64,000 nucleotides of DNA. Origin: Nocardia albiluteola. Lineage in GTDB: Bacteria > Actinomycetota > Actinomycetes > Mycobacteriales > Mycobacteriaceae. Positions 27,701-49,489 of the stretch are shown one piece after another; position 1 is the first letter of the stretch, and each line of letters begins with the position of its first letter. Below the pieces are notes generated by a model. It was not told the origin of the DNA. It saw only the letters and a program-made list of their open reading frames with translations, and made no database searches. The DNA is taken from positions 26,390-90,389 of the forward strand of contig NZ_JAHKNI010000026.1 in NCBI RefSeq assembly GCF_018860155.1, written 5' to 3'. A program made the translations under genes and the position numbers.

Positions 27701-29062
27701 GACTACGCGCGCTGGCATCGCGGGATGCTCGAGTCGGGCGCACTCGAGCACGAGCTCGAATACTGGGTACATCTGCTGCGTGATGTGCCGAAGCTGCAGT
27801 TGCCGACCGATTTTCCGCGACCGCCGCGCAAGACGTTCGTCGGCGATCTGGAGCCGTTCACGGTGTCGGCCGAGTTGCTGGAGCAGTTGCGCGCGATGGC
27901 GAAGCGGGCATCGGTTTCGCTGTTCGTGGTGCTGCTGACCGGCCTTTACGTCCTGCTCGCGCGCCGCAGCGGACAACGCGACATCGTGATCGGCACGCCG
28001 ACCACCGGCCGCACCCGCCGCGAGCTCGAAGGACTCATCGGCTTCTTCAACAGCACGGTCGCGCTGCGGGCCAACCTGTCCGGTCCCGCGACGGTGGCTG
28101 ATCTGCTCGAGCGGGTGCGCGCAATCGTCCTGGGAGCGCTCGAGAATCAGGAGATTCCTTTCGAACGGGTCGTCAACGCACTCGACGACCAGCGCGACCT
28201 GTCCCGCACCCCGATCTTCGATGTCCTCTACGTCCACCAGGAACTTGCCGGCACGGGCAATCCCATCGGGGACGGCGAGATGGAATTCTTCGACCTGGAG
28301 CATTCGATACACAACGCGTTCGGCGGATTGCCCACTGGCACCGCGAAATTCGACCTCAGCCTGATCACCTACGATCGCAGCGACGGCCACGACATGCTGG
28401 CTTGTTTCGAGTACAGCACCGAGCTGTTCACCCAGCGCACGGCCGCGGGCTTCGCCGCCGCCTATCTCGACATCCTCGCCGAACTGGTGGGGTCGGCCGC
28501 CGACCGTCCGATCGACGAGCTCGTGACCGTCGCGACGGCGCCGGAACCGGTGGCGGCACTGGAAATCCCGTCGGACCGGCCGCGCGGCACCATGCCGTAC
28601 ACCACTGCGACCATTCGTGAGCCGCTGGACGCCGCACCCCGCGATGCCGAGCTGCTCGGCGCGTGGATTGCGTTGCTGGCCTGGTATTCGGGTTCCGACG
28701 AGGTCTCGGTCGGACTCGCGACGGGTACGGCCCACATCGACCTCGCCGACGAACCCGACGGGACCGAATTGCTCGCGCGGGTCGCAGCGGCGCTGGCAAC
28801 ACCGACGGCCACCAGCGGCGACGCGGCGATCCGCTATCGCACCGGCCGCCCGGATGCGGCGGAACTAGCGCTCGAGCTGGCGCGGACCGGTGCCTCCACC
28901 CTCATCGAATTGTCTTATGCCACGGAACTGTTCGACGAATCCACCGCGCTGGACATGCTCGGAGATCTGCTCCGGATGCTGCGCGCCCTACAGCGGACGC
29001 CGCACGATCCGGTGCCGGATATCACGCTGCGGAGTATCGCGGGAACGGAGGTGACCCGATGA
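24764..29062 (+). CDS. Hybrid PKS-NRPS protein: KS, vestigial AT, T, C, partial second C
   Basis: About 1432 residues. KS at ~1-430: Cys166 in DSGCNASL, His near 302 in EAHGSAT, and His near 339 in TNIGHLDHAAG. Residues ~520-700 align with an acyltransferase but are short, and the GHSxG nucleophile motif reads LSGGAS, with glycine where the serine should be. A carrier domain follows (FDLGGNSIIAVQL, serine near 754). Next is a full condensation domain (CHHCVTDG near 939, NSTVALRANL). A final ~160-residue piece resembles the second half of another C domain (LLAWYSGSDEVSVGLATG, YATELFDESTALDML). The GTG at 24764 has AAGGA nine bases upstream; an in-frame GTG at 24746 is the alternative. It likely extends the loaded amino acid with the ACP-borne unit and passes it to the next NRPS. 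Confidence 0.85.
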   Translation: MNTASNDDIAIVGIGVRFPDASNLGEFRANLADGRDSIGPMPDARAAATGLDRTVGYLPMGHLADIHTFDYAFFELSKREASLMDPQQRIALELAHRAIEDAGYATATLREATTAVVFSAPMPTYHAMAVDPGPLSMLGNLPFGTTARIAHLLGLTGPCYAIDSGCNASLIAVHHACRELRCGDADYALAGGVSVRANGSPEWTARTMTELASPSGQCRAFDADADGTVPGEGGAALLLTTLGRARADRAPVYAVIRGSAVLHNGHSSATISTPSAAAQARVIAKAWRNAGVDPRDAGYLEAHGSATRLGDAVELEGLRSAFGGRSRPLPIGSVKTNIGHLDHAAGVAGLVKAALTVAEGRLYPSLHFRRPTGDFDLAAAGIEVVTAQRSWAAESGPRVAGVSSYSLGGANAHCVVQEASDDPVVERPREPGSRLVGISARTPAALAELCRELATALRGGAIDLADIAFTLGRGRTHYGYRVAVCATGTDDLVDELVRRGAGIDADSEQPVSPRVALLLSPGAVPVGIEPAELPAQLPATGAVADVLARQIAVHDRLRACGIGFAAILSGGASKFAARYLLGSSAPIDPDELATAAAAPVVDRTRLLAAADTLLRDGPVVFVDPSPDGMLGRLLAEGLPGRPDAEILFGTADSGGPTGILGRLYERGVHLDWARVNADDGRRVRLPGHPLHGSRCWVELPTAASVGIPAAPRSTAERPEDATEWLRVMLRELLHSETEIGADDDYFDLGGNSIIAVQLVERVAETYGFRPKLLDVYERPKVADFAELLRAGAVPAAAEPGPAPITRTDELVMSPGQERMWFHHQLVPDTTLYNYPVVNVLRGAIDIAAVKGTFEDFAERHEPLRYNLVEIDGLPAVRVRPALGEFFRVADVSGATDPVVAARELIRQAASTPFDLTRDPLVRVLLVTLSPEAHVLQVTCHHCVTDGATPGILAREIPQLYAARQEGRAAALEPLPIRYRDYARWHRGMLESGALEHELEYWVHLLRDVPKLQLPTDFPRPPRKTFVGDLEPFTVSAELLEQLRAMAKRASVSLFVVLLTGLYVLLARRSGQRDIVIGTPTTGRTRRELEGLIGFFNSTVALRANLSGPATVADLLERVRAIVLGALENQEIPFERVVNALDDQRDLSRTPIFDVLYVHQELAGTGNPIGDGEMEFFDLEHSIHNAFGGLPTGTAKFDLSLITYDRSDGHDMLACFEYSTELFTQRTAAGFAAAYLDILAELVGSAADRPIDELVTVATAPEPVAALEIPSDRPRGTMPYTTATIREPLDAAPRDAELLGAWIALLAWYSGSDEVSVGLATGTAHIDLADEPDGTELLARVAAALATPTATSGDAAIRYRTGRPDAAELALELARTGASTLIELSYATELFDESTALDMLGDLLRMLRALQRTPHDPVPDITLRSIAGTEVTR

Positions 29063-29890
29063 ACGACATCGTCGCGGTGATCGGGGCGGGCACCATGGGC
29101 AGCGGTATCGCACAGTGCCTTGCGCAGGCGGGGTACCAGGTCGAGGTCGTCGAACCCGATCGGAGTGCCGCCGAGCGCGCACGACGTGGCCTCGGCGAGG
29201 CGGTGCGCTTGGCGCTGCTGCTGGGGCGTGGTGATCGCCGGACCGCAACCGGCATCGGCGGGCGCGTGCGGTGGGTGGAGCGGATCGACGAGCTGAGCGC
29301 GGTCGGCTTCGTCATCGAGTGCGCGACCGAGCGGACCACGCTGAAGGAGCGGCTGTTCGGTGAACTGGACCGGCACTGCCCCGATGACGCTGTGCTGGCG
29401 TCGTGTACGTCCGCGATTCCGATCGCCCGATTGGCCGCCGCGACCGAACGACCGGATCGGGTGCTCGGCCTGCATTTCATGAATCCGGCGCCGTTGACGA
29501 CCGCGGTCGAGGTCGTACGCGGCGAACAGACCGCCCCGCAGACCCTGAAACAGGCAACCGACCTCATCGCCGCGCTCGGCAAGGAGGCGATCGTCGTCGG
29601 CGACCGTCCCGGTTTCGTTCTGAACCGCGTACTGATGCTGAGCATCGCGGAGGCCGCCGCAACGCTGGACACCGGAACGGATGCCGCGACGGTGGATGCC
29701 CTGTTCGAGCAGTGCCTCGGGCACCGCATGGGTCCACTGCGCACCGCCGACCTGATCGGGCTGGACAACGTGGCCGACACCATCGAGGTGTTGCGACGCG
29801 AGACCGGCGCGTCCCACTACCACGTGCCGCCCGCGCTCGCGGCACTCGTCGACGCCGGACACTTCGGGCGTAAGACCGGACGGGGGTTCC

Positions 29891-29904
<14 letters not shown>
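29059..29904 (+). CDS. 3-hydroxyacyl-CoA dehydrogenase (FkbK-like)
   Basis: A 281-residue dehydrogenase of the 3-hydroxybutyryl-CoA dehydrogenase family. Landmarks are the Rossmann motif VIGAGTMGSGIAQCLAQAGY, the catalytic histidine in LGLHFMNPAP, PGFVLNRVLM, and the C-terminal GLDNVADTIEVL and FGRKTGRGFHDY. In FkbK/ZmaI-type pathways this enzyme oxidises the glyceryl unit on its ACP. It overlaps both neighbours (ATGA with the PKS-NRPS gene, 14 bases with the next NRPS), so it belongs to the same transcript although it is separated from the ACP and FkbH-like genes. Confidence 0.87.
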
Positions 29905-40272
<10,368 letters not shown>

Positions 40273-40276
<4 letters not shown>

Positions 40277-43200
40277 CATCGAGCTGGCCGCTGACCAAAG
40301 CGCAGCAACACGTATGGGTCGCCCAGCAACTCGACGACACCGGGCGACGGTTCGTGATCGGCGGGTATGTGCACATCCACGGCACGGTCGACGAGGTGGC
40401 GTTCGAGCGGGCGCTGCGCATCGTCGTGGCCGGCGCCGAGACGATGCGGGTGCAATTCGACACCGATGCCGAGGGCGAGGTTGTGCAGATCCTCGCGGAT
40501 GTGGCCGATTGGCCTCTGCACCGCAACAGTTTTCGCGATGCGGCCGACCCGCACGGCGAGGCGGTACGTTTCATGTACGCGGCGCTCGACCGGCCCTTCG
40601 ACCTGTGCCGCGCCCCGCTGTTCGAACATCACCTGATCGATCTGGGCACCGCGGGCACGGCGTGGTTCGTCCGATCGCATCACGCGGTTCTCGACGGCGC
40701 CGCCTCGGCCGCCATGGTCAAACGGGTCGCCGACACCTACACCGCGTTGGTCACCGGTCGGCCGGTGACGGAATCGGTGTTCGACCGGGTGGAAGCCTTG
40801 GTGGCGGAGGACATTCGCTACCGCGCCTCCGCCCGGTTCGCCGACGACCGGCAGTTCTGGGCGCAACGGCTCGCGGTTCCAGGGCCGGACGATGCGCCGC
40901 TGTTCGCCGGGATCCCGGCGATGGTCGATGGGCCCCGGTACATCAGGCACGTAGGAGCGCTCGACGCACCGGCGTGGTCTGCCCTCCGAGCCTGTGCGGA
41001 CGTGTCCGGAACCGCGTGGCCGGCTTGGGTATTCGCCGCGATCGCCCTGCTGCTACACGCGGATTCGGGCGCACGCATGGTCACGCTCGGCCTCGCCGTG
41101 CCAGCGAAACGCTCCCGCACCGCGCTCGGTGTTACCGCGAATATCGTCCCGCTGCGCATACCGGTCGACCCCTCCGCATCCGTCGGCGAACTCGTCGGCG
41201 CGGTGCGTGCCGAATCCTTGATCGTCCTGCGCCACCAGCGGTACCAGCAGGCCGATATGCTCGCCGACCTCCGGGCGGGCGGTATCGGCGGCGGTGTCGT
41301 CGGCCCCACGATCAATGTGCTGCCCATGCAGAAGGACCTCCGCTTCGGCGCCGAAACCGCTACGCTGCGCCACCTCTCGGCCGGCCGCTCCGACGACCTG
41401 ACGATCGGCGTATACGACAACGGCGAGCCGGTCCTGCCCCTCGTACTGGAATCCAGCACGCTCCGGTACTCCGAGCGCGATCTGGCCGCGCACCATCGAC
41501 GGCTCACCGCGACGATCGCGGCCATAGCCGCGGCTCCGGAGGATCTTCCAGTCGGCCGCCTTCGAACACTGCCGGACACGGCGCTTCGAACACCGCCGGA
41601 GCCGGCTCTTCGATCCTTCCCAGAAGATCCAGCGCCCGCCCCCGCCGCGGAACTGCCGGAGACGCTCGTCGACTGGTTCGAGCGGACCGTCACCGAACGC
41701 TGCGACGCCACCGCCGTCGTTTCCGGCGCCGAGTCGCTCACCTATGCCGAACTGGACCGGCGCAGCCGGGGATTGGCCGAGCTCATCGCCGGATACGGTG
41801 TGGGCGTTGGGGAATTCGTGGGCCTCGCGCTGCCCCGGTCCCTGGATCTCGTCGTCGCCATGGTCGCCGTGCTGCGGGCCGGTGCCGCCTACGTTCCGCT
41901 CGACCCCGGCTATCCGGAGCAACGCCTGCGGGCCATCGTCGTGGATGCGGCCCCCTCGTTGATCGTCACCGGAGGGGAAACTACCCTTCCGGATTCGGTC
42001 TCGACGGTGCCCGTTTTGCGGATCGGAGCTCAGTCACAGGTTACCGCGACCGAGCCCGCGGCCCGCCCGTCAGCGCTACACCCCTCCTATGTCATTCACA
42101 CCTCCGGCACCACCGATCGGCCCAAGGGTGTGGTGGTCACGCACACGAACGTCGTACGGCTGCTCACCTCGGCACAGCGGTGGTTCGGGTTCGGCGCAGA
42201 CGACGTGTGGACCCTGTTTCATTCCACCGCCTTCGACTTCTCGGTGTGGGAGATCTGGGGTGCCCTGTGCCACGGTGGCAAGCTCGTCGTTGTCGACGCC
42301 GAAGTGGCACGTTCACCGCGCGACTTCTTGGATCTGCTGGTGGCGCAACGGGTTACGGTGCTGAACCAGACTCCGTCGGCATTCGGGATGCTGGTCGACG
42401 CCCTGGCGGGCATGCCCACCGCCGGCGACGGGCTGTCGCTGCGCTATGTGATCTTCGGCGGCGAACCGGTGGAGCCGTGGCGGCTGGCGGCCTGGTGGTC
42501 GCGACGCGATCCGGAGCGGACGCGTCTGGTCAATATGTACGGCATCACCGAGACAACGGTGTTCACCACCGGAACGCCCTTGGCGTGCAACCCATCCGCA
42601 GGCGATATCGGCATACCGCTACCGGACCAGTCCGTGTATGTACTCGACGCGACGCTGTGCGCGTGCCCGCCGGGCATCCCGGGCGAGCTCTACGTCACTG
42701 GACCCGGCGTCGCCGCAGGGTACCTGCACCAGCCCGGCCGCACCGCGGCACGGTTCACCGCCGACCCGTTCGGCGCGCCCGGCACCGTCATGTACCGCAG
42801 CGGGGATCTGGCGCGCTGGACCGGCACCGGCACGCTCGAATACCTCGGTCGGGCGGATCGGCAGGTCAAGGTGCGTGGTTTCCGGATCGAGCCCGGTGAA
42901 ATCGAGGCCGCCCTGTGCGGACAACCGGCGGTGCATGCGGCGGCGGTGCTGACCGTCGAATACCGGCCCGGTGACCGCAGGCTCGTCGCCTTCGTCACGG
43001 GGGACCGCGTCGACGTCGACACCACTCGCACCGGCATCACCAAACTGCTTCCCGTGCACGCGGTTCCATCCGCGATCATTGCCGTCGACACCATCCCGAT
43101 GACACCCAACGGCAAAATCGACGACCGGCGGCTGCGTGACATCGCCACGAACGGCGCCGCACGCGCTACCGCCGTGCCACCACGCACCGATATCGAGGCG

Positions 43201-46200
43201 CGGCTGCATGCACTGTTCGTCGATGTGCTCGGACATGACGGCATCGGCATCGACGACGGCTTCTTCGCCGTCGGCGGTGACAGCATTCTGGCCGTCCGGC
43301 TGGCGGATCGGGCGCGGGCGGCCGGACTCGCCATCTCGCCCCGGGATGTATTCGAACACCAGACTGTGCGCACGCTCGCGTGCACAGTCGGCACCGCTGG
43401 GCCGGTAGCCGAGTCCGCGGTCGCGATCACCGCGACCCCAACGGGTGATGGCCGCCAGTTCCTACCCGCGACACCATTGCAGTCCGGCCTGCTGTTCCAT
43501 TCCCTCTACGAAGGTGACGGCCAGGACCCCTATCTCGTCCAGTGCGCAATGGAATTGGACGGCGCGGTCGACGGAGATCGGCTACGCGCCGCCCTGCGAT
43601 CGGTACTCTCGCGGCACCCGCATCTGATGGGGTCCTTCGTCATCGACGACAGCGCGCAGCCGCGGTACGAGATTCACGAAGACCTCGAATTACCGTGGCG
43701 GGTAGTTGATCTCGTCGCCGCGACGGCTGACGAGAGAGAACGCGCCGTCGACCGGGTGCGCGCGGCGGACGCCCGGATCGATCCGCTCGTGGCGCCGCTG
43801 CTCACGGTCACCCTGATCCGCACCGAGGCGCGACGCTCTACTTTGGTGCTCACCTGCCACCACGCGCTGCTCGACGGCTGGTCGCTGGCAATCCTGTTGC
43901 GCGAGTTGCTGATCGGCTATCGCGGCATCGAGCTGCCGTCCGCGACACCGTTGCGCCGGTTCCTGGAATGGTCCGCAGCGCAGGATCGCGACAGCGCCCG
44001 CCGGGCCTGGGCGACTGCGCTCGACGGCGCCGAACCGAGCAAGGTGGCGCGGGCGGACCGGCAGCCGTGGCAGCGGCCCGAAGAACACACATTTCGAATG
44101 CGGGACGCCCTGGTCACCGCGCTGCGCGAACGGGCCGCCGAACGCGGGCTGACGCTCAACTCGCTGATGCAGGCCATGTGGGCGATGGTCCTGTCGAACC
44201 TGACCGGCAGCGATGACGTCGTCTTCGGTATCACCGTATCCGGCCGAGCGGGCGCCGAGATGGAACACGTTGTCGGGTTGCTCATGAACACCGTGCCCCT
44301 GCGCGTGCGATTGGTTCCGGCGGAGTCGCCGCTCGACCTGGCCGTTCGGATCCAGACCGGGCGCGCGGAACTGATGGAGCACGACCATCTCGGACTGCCC
44401 GACATCGTGTCCGGGGTGGGGGAGACCGACCTGTTCGACACCTCACTCGTCTTCGAGAATTTCCCCGTCGACACCGGCCTACTCGACGACCCGGACGCGG
44501 ACTTCGCGGTGGCATCCGTCGAAGTCCGTGGTGGAACGCATTTTCCGCTCACGGTGGTCATCGTCCCCAGCGGCGGCGAGTTGACCTTCCGGATCGGTGT
44601 GCAGTTCGCCCGCATCGACTGCCTCGCCGATGCGGGCGACCTGTGGGCGCGCATGCTGGCCGCCTGCGAGGCGCTCGCCGCACCACAGCAGCCGTTGGTC
44701 GGGCGAGTCGTCCTGGTCGAGCGACAGATCGAGCTGCTGACTACCGGACACGGCGTCCGCACCGATATCGAAAACGGCAGCATCGCCGACTGTTTCGAAT
44801 CGGTTGTGCGACGGTGCCCGCAGCGTGTCGCGATCTGGTCCGACGGTCTGGAGATCACCTACACGGAATTGAACGCCCGTGCCAATCGCGTCGCGCGGTG
44901 GCTCCGGGATCGCGGCGCCGGACCGGAAGTTCCGGTCGGCATCGCCCTGCCGCGCTCGGTCGATCTCGTGGTCGCGTTCCTCGCCGTCTACAAACTCGGG
45001 GCGGTGTGCGTACCGCTCAGCGACCGTTATCCGCCCGCACACGTGCGGCGTCTGCTGCGTTTCACACGAACCGAACTGGTGCTGGACGATCTCGACGGCA
45101 TGGCCGCGACGACCGACGATGACAGTGACCTGGGTATCGCCATCGCGCCCGACGCGGTCGCGACGGTGATGTTCACATCCGGGTCGACCGGAGCGCCGAA
45201 GGGCGTCGAGGTGACCCATCGCAATATCGTGGCCCGGGCGCACGATCGTGTCGGCCATGGCGACGGGCACGAACGGGTGCTGATGCATCTGCCGCACACG
45301 TGGGACATGGTCGTATACGAGCTGTGGCTGCCGCTGCTGGCCGGTCGCACCGTGGTGCTCGCGCGGCCCGGCGTGCTCGATGTCCACGACTACGCGCGCG
45401 TGCTGCGCGCCGGACGTGTCACCTCGATGCTGTTGTCGGCGGGCCTGTTCCACCTGTTTGCGGAGCAGGCTCCGGACGAGCTCGGCCGCCTGCCGAAACT
45501 CGCGGTCGTCGGGGACGTGCTGTCGCCGCGGGCCGCGGTGGCCGTGCGTCGCGGCGATGACCCGCCGACGGTGCGGAACCTGTACGGACCTGTCGAGGCG
45601 ACGAGCTTCGCGGTAGCCTTTTCGATCCCCGACGATGCGTCGCCCGAACGTCCCGTCCCCATCGGACGTCCGGCCGACAACACTCGCGTCACAGTGCTCG
45701 ATTCGGCGCTGCGGCCGGTGCCCTCCGGTGTGTCCGGGGAGATCTACCTGTCCGGTGCGGGACTCGCCAACGGCTACCACCGGGCTCCGGCCGCCACCGC
45801 GGAACGGTTCGTGGCCGACCCGTACGGACCGCCCGGTGCCCGCATGTACCGCACGGGTGACCTCGGCCGATGGGATACGGGCGGGCTGCTGCATTTCCTC
45901 GGCCGCGCCGACCGACAGTTGAAGATCAATGGATTCCGGGTCGAACCCGGGGAGGTGGAGGCGGCGATTCGACGCGAGCCCGGCGTCATCGCGGCGATAG
46001 TCACGGTGCGGCGGGCCGGCAGCGGGCAGTCGCTGGTCGCGCACGTCGTCGGGCCTGACGGGGCCGACACCGCGGCATTGCGGACGCGGCTGGCCGCGAG
46101 CCTGCCCTCCTACCTGGTGCCGTCGGTGATCGTGCGGGTCGACGAACTGCCGTTGACCGCCATGGGCAAGGTCGATATCGGCGCGCTACCGATGCCGCCC

Positions 46201-47853
46201 GGAACCGATCCCGTTCCCGCGCGCACCCCGCGTCAGCAGGTCATCGCGGCAGCCTTCGCCGAGGCGCTCGGCGGCCGGGAGTTCGGCGTCACCGACGACT
46301 TCTTCGCGCACGGCGGCAACTCACTGTCCGCGATCCGCGTGGTCGCTGCCCTACGCCCGTCACTCGGCGTCGCGGTATCGTTGCGCGATCTGTTCGAGTC
46401 ACCGACGATTGCCGCACTGGAGCAGGCGTTCGATCGGCGCGGCGGCACGGGGACTGCGCGTCCCGGTTTCACACCGATTCCCCGCACCGACCCGATCCCG
46501 CTTTCGCCCGCGCAGCTGCGCCTGTGGACGGTGAACTATCTCGGCGGGCAACAACCCGACTACCTGATCGCGACCGCTCTCGACATCCGCGGACCGCTCG
46601 ACACGGCGGCGGTCACGGCGGCGGTCGGCGATCTGGTCGCTCGGCACGAAATCCTGCGCACCGCACTGCCCTATGCGGTCGACGGCCCGGTGCAGCGGAT
46701 TCTGCCGATCGGGTCGGCGCAGCCGGATTTCCGCATCGTCGAGGCCGATGGTATCGACAGTGTCGACCGGGCGATGGAAACCGAGATGCGGCACGGATTC
46801 GACCTGACGGTGCGGCCGCCGCTGCGTATCCGCCTGTACCGGTTGGGCCCCGAGCATCACGTCTTGTTCGGGGTGGTCCACCACATTGCGGGCGACGGCG
46901 AATCCATGGGGATTCTCCAGCGTGATCTCCTGATCGCCTACCAGGCGCGGGCCGTCGGCCTGGTTCCGGAATGGCCCAGTCCGGCAACGCAGTTCGCGGA
47001 TTACTCCATATGGCTGCGGCACCTGCTGGGCCCGGATACCCACGTACTCGAGCAGCAGACGCGGTACTGGCACACCATGCTCGACGGCGTGCCGGAACAA
47101 CCGATGCTTCCCGTCGACCGGCCCCGCGCCGAGCGGCGGTCGAATACGGCGGCCGCGGTCCCCGTTCTCGTCGACGCCGACACCCACTGCGAGCTCGCCC
47201 GGACCGCCCTCGACTGCCGGGTGAGCATCTACATGCTGATACACACTGCACTCGCCATAGCGCTGAACGGTCACGGCGCGGGCACCGATCTGCCCGTCGG
47301 GGTGGCGTTGAGTGGACGCGATTCGGCCGGTCTGCAAGATGTCGTCGGGTGCCTGGTCGACACGGCGGTGGTCCGCGTCGACCTGTCGGGCGCGCCCACC
47401 CATCGCGAACTGGTCCATCAGGTCCGCGAGCGTGTTCTCGGCGCATACGAGAACAAGGAGTTTCCCTTCGATCGCCTTGTCGAACTGGTGAACCCGCGAC
47501 GCTCCCGGACCCATCATCCACTGTTCCAGGTGATGGTGACCTACCTGCGTGGATTCGACATCGGCACGACCCCGGACGGATTGGCGATCCAGCCTCGACC
47601 GGTAGCGGTGCACCGAACCCCGTTCGAGCTATTGCTGAATCTGCGGGAGGAATACCACGCCGACGGGGAATGCGCCGGAATCCGCGGTGAGCTGGTTTAC
47701 GCTGCTGAACTTTTCGACCAATCGACGGTCGAGTCCGTCATCGCCGCCATGACCAATGCGCTGGCGGCGATATGCGCCGAACCCGACGCACCTGTCGGCT
47801 CGGCTGAGCGTGAGTCTGTTGTGCGCGTGTCGTTCGGCGGTGGTGGTGTCTAG
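40273..47853 (+). CDS. NRPS subunit C-A-T-C-A-T-C with terminal C domain
   Basis: A 2526-residue synthetase. Approximate order: C 1-430 (HHAVLDGAAS); A3 450-940 (HTSGTTDRPKGV); T3 near 1000 (VGGDSILAV); C 1050-1490 (HHALLDGWS; it begins TPLQSGLLFH like C domains that follow an E domain, although none precedes it here); A4 1500-1960 (FTSGSTGAPKGV); T4 near 2013 (HGGNSLSAI); C 2070-2500 (HHIAGDGESMG near 2203). The protein ends without a thioesterase or reductase. The A3 specificity residues read D-F-W-N-I-G-M-V-F, one change from the threonine code DFWNIGMVH. A4 reads D-M-Y-L-A-V-L-S-F and is unassigned. The terminal C domain is the only visible candidate for product release or cyclisation. 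Confidence 0.9.
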
Positions 47854-48472
47854 AAGGGTGGGATCGAAGTGTGGGTCACGGATACCGGTTCATCGCGATT
47901 GCGGAGACCTTACACCTGGCATCGTCGGCGGCACGCATTTCGTTCGCGCACAGCAGTCCGTAGGTGAAGCCGTTCTCGCCACCCGCTGTGCCCGCAGTCG
48001 TCGCGGTGCACCACAGGAATTGTGACGCTACGATGCCGTCGTTGTAGTCGCCGAGAAGGCGCGCGGTCCCGGCGGGGGTGGACCAGCAGCCGCAGGATGT
48101 TGATCGGCGGTTCCAGCAGGTCGGGCGCGCGACATCGAGGAAGAACACCTCGACCGCGGGATTCGCTGCGATCATCCGGCCATACGGGCCGACAACCACG
48201 GCGGGCCAGGGCATGCGGCCGGAGAGGATGTCGTGGAGCGCCGCGCCGACCGGATGCCGCAGCGCCTCGTTCAACGAGGATTCCGCAGCGGCCGAGGCGT
48301 ATCCCGCAGCGTTCCGCCCGGTCCAGCTGGCTCCAGCTTCTGACCTTCCGGCTGTGCCGCAGCAGGTCACCCAGCGTGGGATCCATGTGATCGGATATAC
48401 CGTGCTGTCAGCCGTGCAGCTATTCCCTCGCGGGAATTGTCGATCATGTCCGGTCTCCCCAGGATCGTGGTC
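47854..48472. pseudogene. Decayed XRE/MmyB-type regulator (minus strand) and debris
   Basis: On the minus strand, from 48386 downwards, pieces of a helix-turn-helix regulator of the MmyB-like ligand-binding type can be pieced together in different frames. They are MDPTLGDLLRHSRKVRSWSQL (first helices), then after a frame change AAGYASAAAESSLNEALRHP, RMPWPAVVVGPYGRMIAANP, and in a third frame LLEPPINILRLLVHP. Much of the HTH is missing. Positions 47876-48060 on the minus strand read GDYNDGIVASQFLWCTAT and do not belong to that family. The whole region is non-functional debris between the NRPS and the dehydrogenase gene. Confidence 0.6.
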
Positions 48473-49489
48473 ATGAAGAGCTATCAGCTGACCGCGCCGG
48501 GCGCGGGTATCGACGGTGTAGTGCTGCGCGAACACGATGAACCGACGCCGGACCCGGATCAGGTCGTAGTCAGGGTCGCGGCGAACTCGGTAGGCTACCG
48601 CGACCTGCAGGTCGTCGCGGGCGACTACCCGCTGCCGGTCCGGCCCGGAGTCGTCCTGGGCTGCGAGGGCACGGGCGAGGTCGTCGCGGTGGGTAGCCGG
48701 GTCAGCCGGGTCGCTGTCGGCGACCGGGTGGCGGGGGCGGTGTTCCCCCGGTGGATCGATGGCCCGTTCAGCCGGGACAACGCGGCACAGCTGGGCACAA
48801 TGCTCGATGGCCTGCTCACCGAATACGCGGTACTGGACGAGGACGGCGTTGTCCCGATTCCCGAGCACCTGTCGTATGCGGAAGCGGCGACGTTGCCGTT
48901 GTCCGCGGTGACCGCGTGGAACGCACTCACGGAGGGCCGGCCGCTGCGCAGCGGTGAGACGGTGCTGACTCTCGGGTCCGGTGCGGTGTCGACCTTCGCA
49001 CTACAGTTCGCCAAGCTGGCGGGTGCGCGGGTCGTGGTGACCACCTCGAGTGCGGAGAAGGCGGACAAGCTCACCGCACTGGGCGCGGACGCGGTGATCG
49101 ACTATCGGCGAAACTCGCAGTGGTGGCAGGAGGTGCGCGCGCTGACCGGTGATCGCGGCGCCGATCGGGTGGTCGACGCCACCGGTCCGCTCGGACAGTC
49201 GCTGCAGGCGGTCGCGGCGCGAGGAGAGATCGCCTTCGTCGGATACTGGGTCTCCGGCGCCGCGGGGGCGCAACCGATCGAGCCGGCAAGCTTGTTCAAG
49301 TCCGGCGCGATCGTGCGTTGCGTGGCCACCGGGAGTCGCGCCCATTTCCTCGCCCTCAACCGCGCGGTCGAGGCGCATCGTCTGCGTCCGGTGATCGACC
49401 GGGTGTTCGGATTCGACGAGGTGCCCCAGGCGCTGCGATACTGCCGGTCGGGTCAGGGGTTCGGCAAGATCGTCATCACCCATGAATGA
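48473..49489 (+). CDS. Zinc-type medium-chain alcohol dehydrogenase/quinone reductase family protein
   Basis: A 338-residue MDR-family oxidoreductase with NSVGYRDLQVVAGDYPLPV near the N-terminus, GCEGTGEVVAVGSRV, the VLTLGSGAVSTFALQFAKLA cofactor-binding segment and the C-terminal GQGFGKIVI. No catalytic-zinc cysteine/histidine pattern is obvious, so it is likelier a zinc-independent quinone or enoyl reductase. ATG at 48473 has AGGA eight bases upstream. The stop overlaps the following SDR gene by eight bases. It may be a tailoring enzyme for the upstream pathway, but debris separates them, so this is weak. Confidence 0.8.
   Translation: MKSYQLTAPGAGIDGVVLREHDEPTPDPDQVVVRVAANSVGYRDLQVVAGDYPLPVRPGVVLGCEGTGEVVAVGSRVSRVAVGDRVAGAVFPRWIDGPFSRDNAAQLGTMLDGLLTEYAVLDEDGVVPIPEHLSYAEAATLPLSAVTAWNALTEGRPLRSGETVLTLGSGAVSTFALQFAKLAGARVVVTTSSAEKADKLTALGADAVIDYRRNSQWWQEVRALTGDRGADRVVDATGPLGQSLQAVAARGEIAFVGYWVSGAAGAQPIEPASLFKSGAIVRCVATGSRAHFLALNRAVEAHRLRPVIDRVFGFDEVPQALRYCRSGQGFGKIVITHE

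Noticed and set aside
47876..48868. Single 330-codon minus-strand gene
   Set aside because: Only its middle resembles a regulator, and only after frame changes; its first 160 codons are antisense to the dehydrogenase gene. It was recorded as debris instead.
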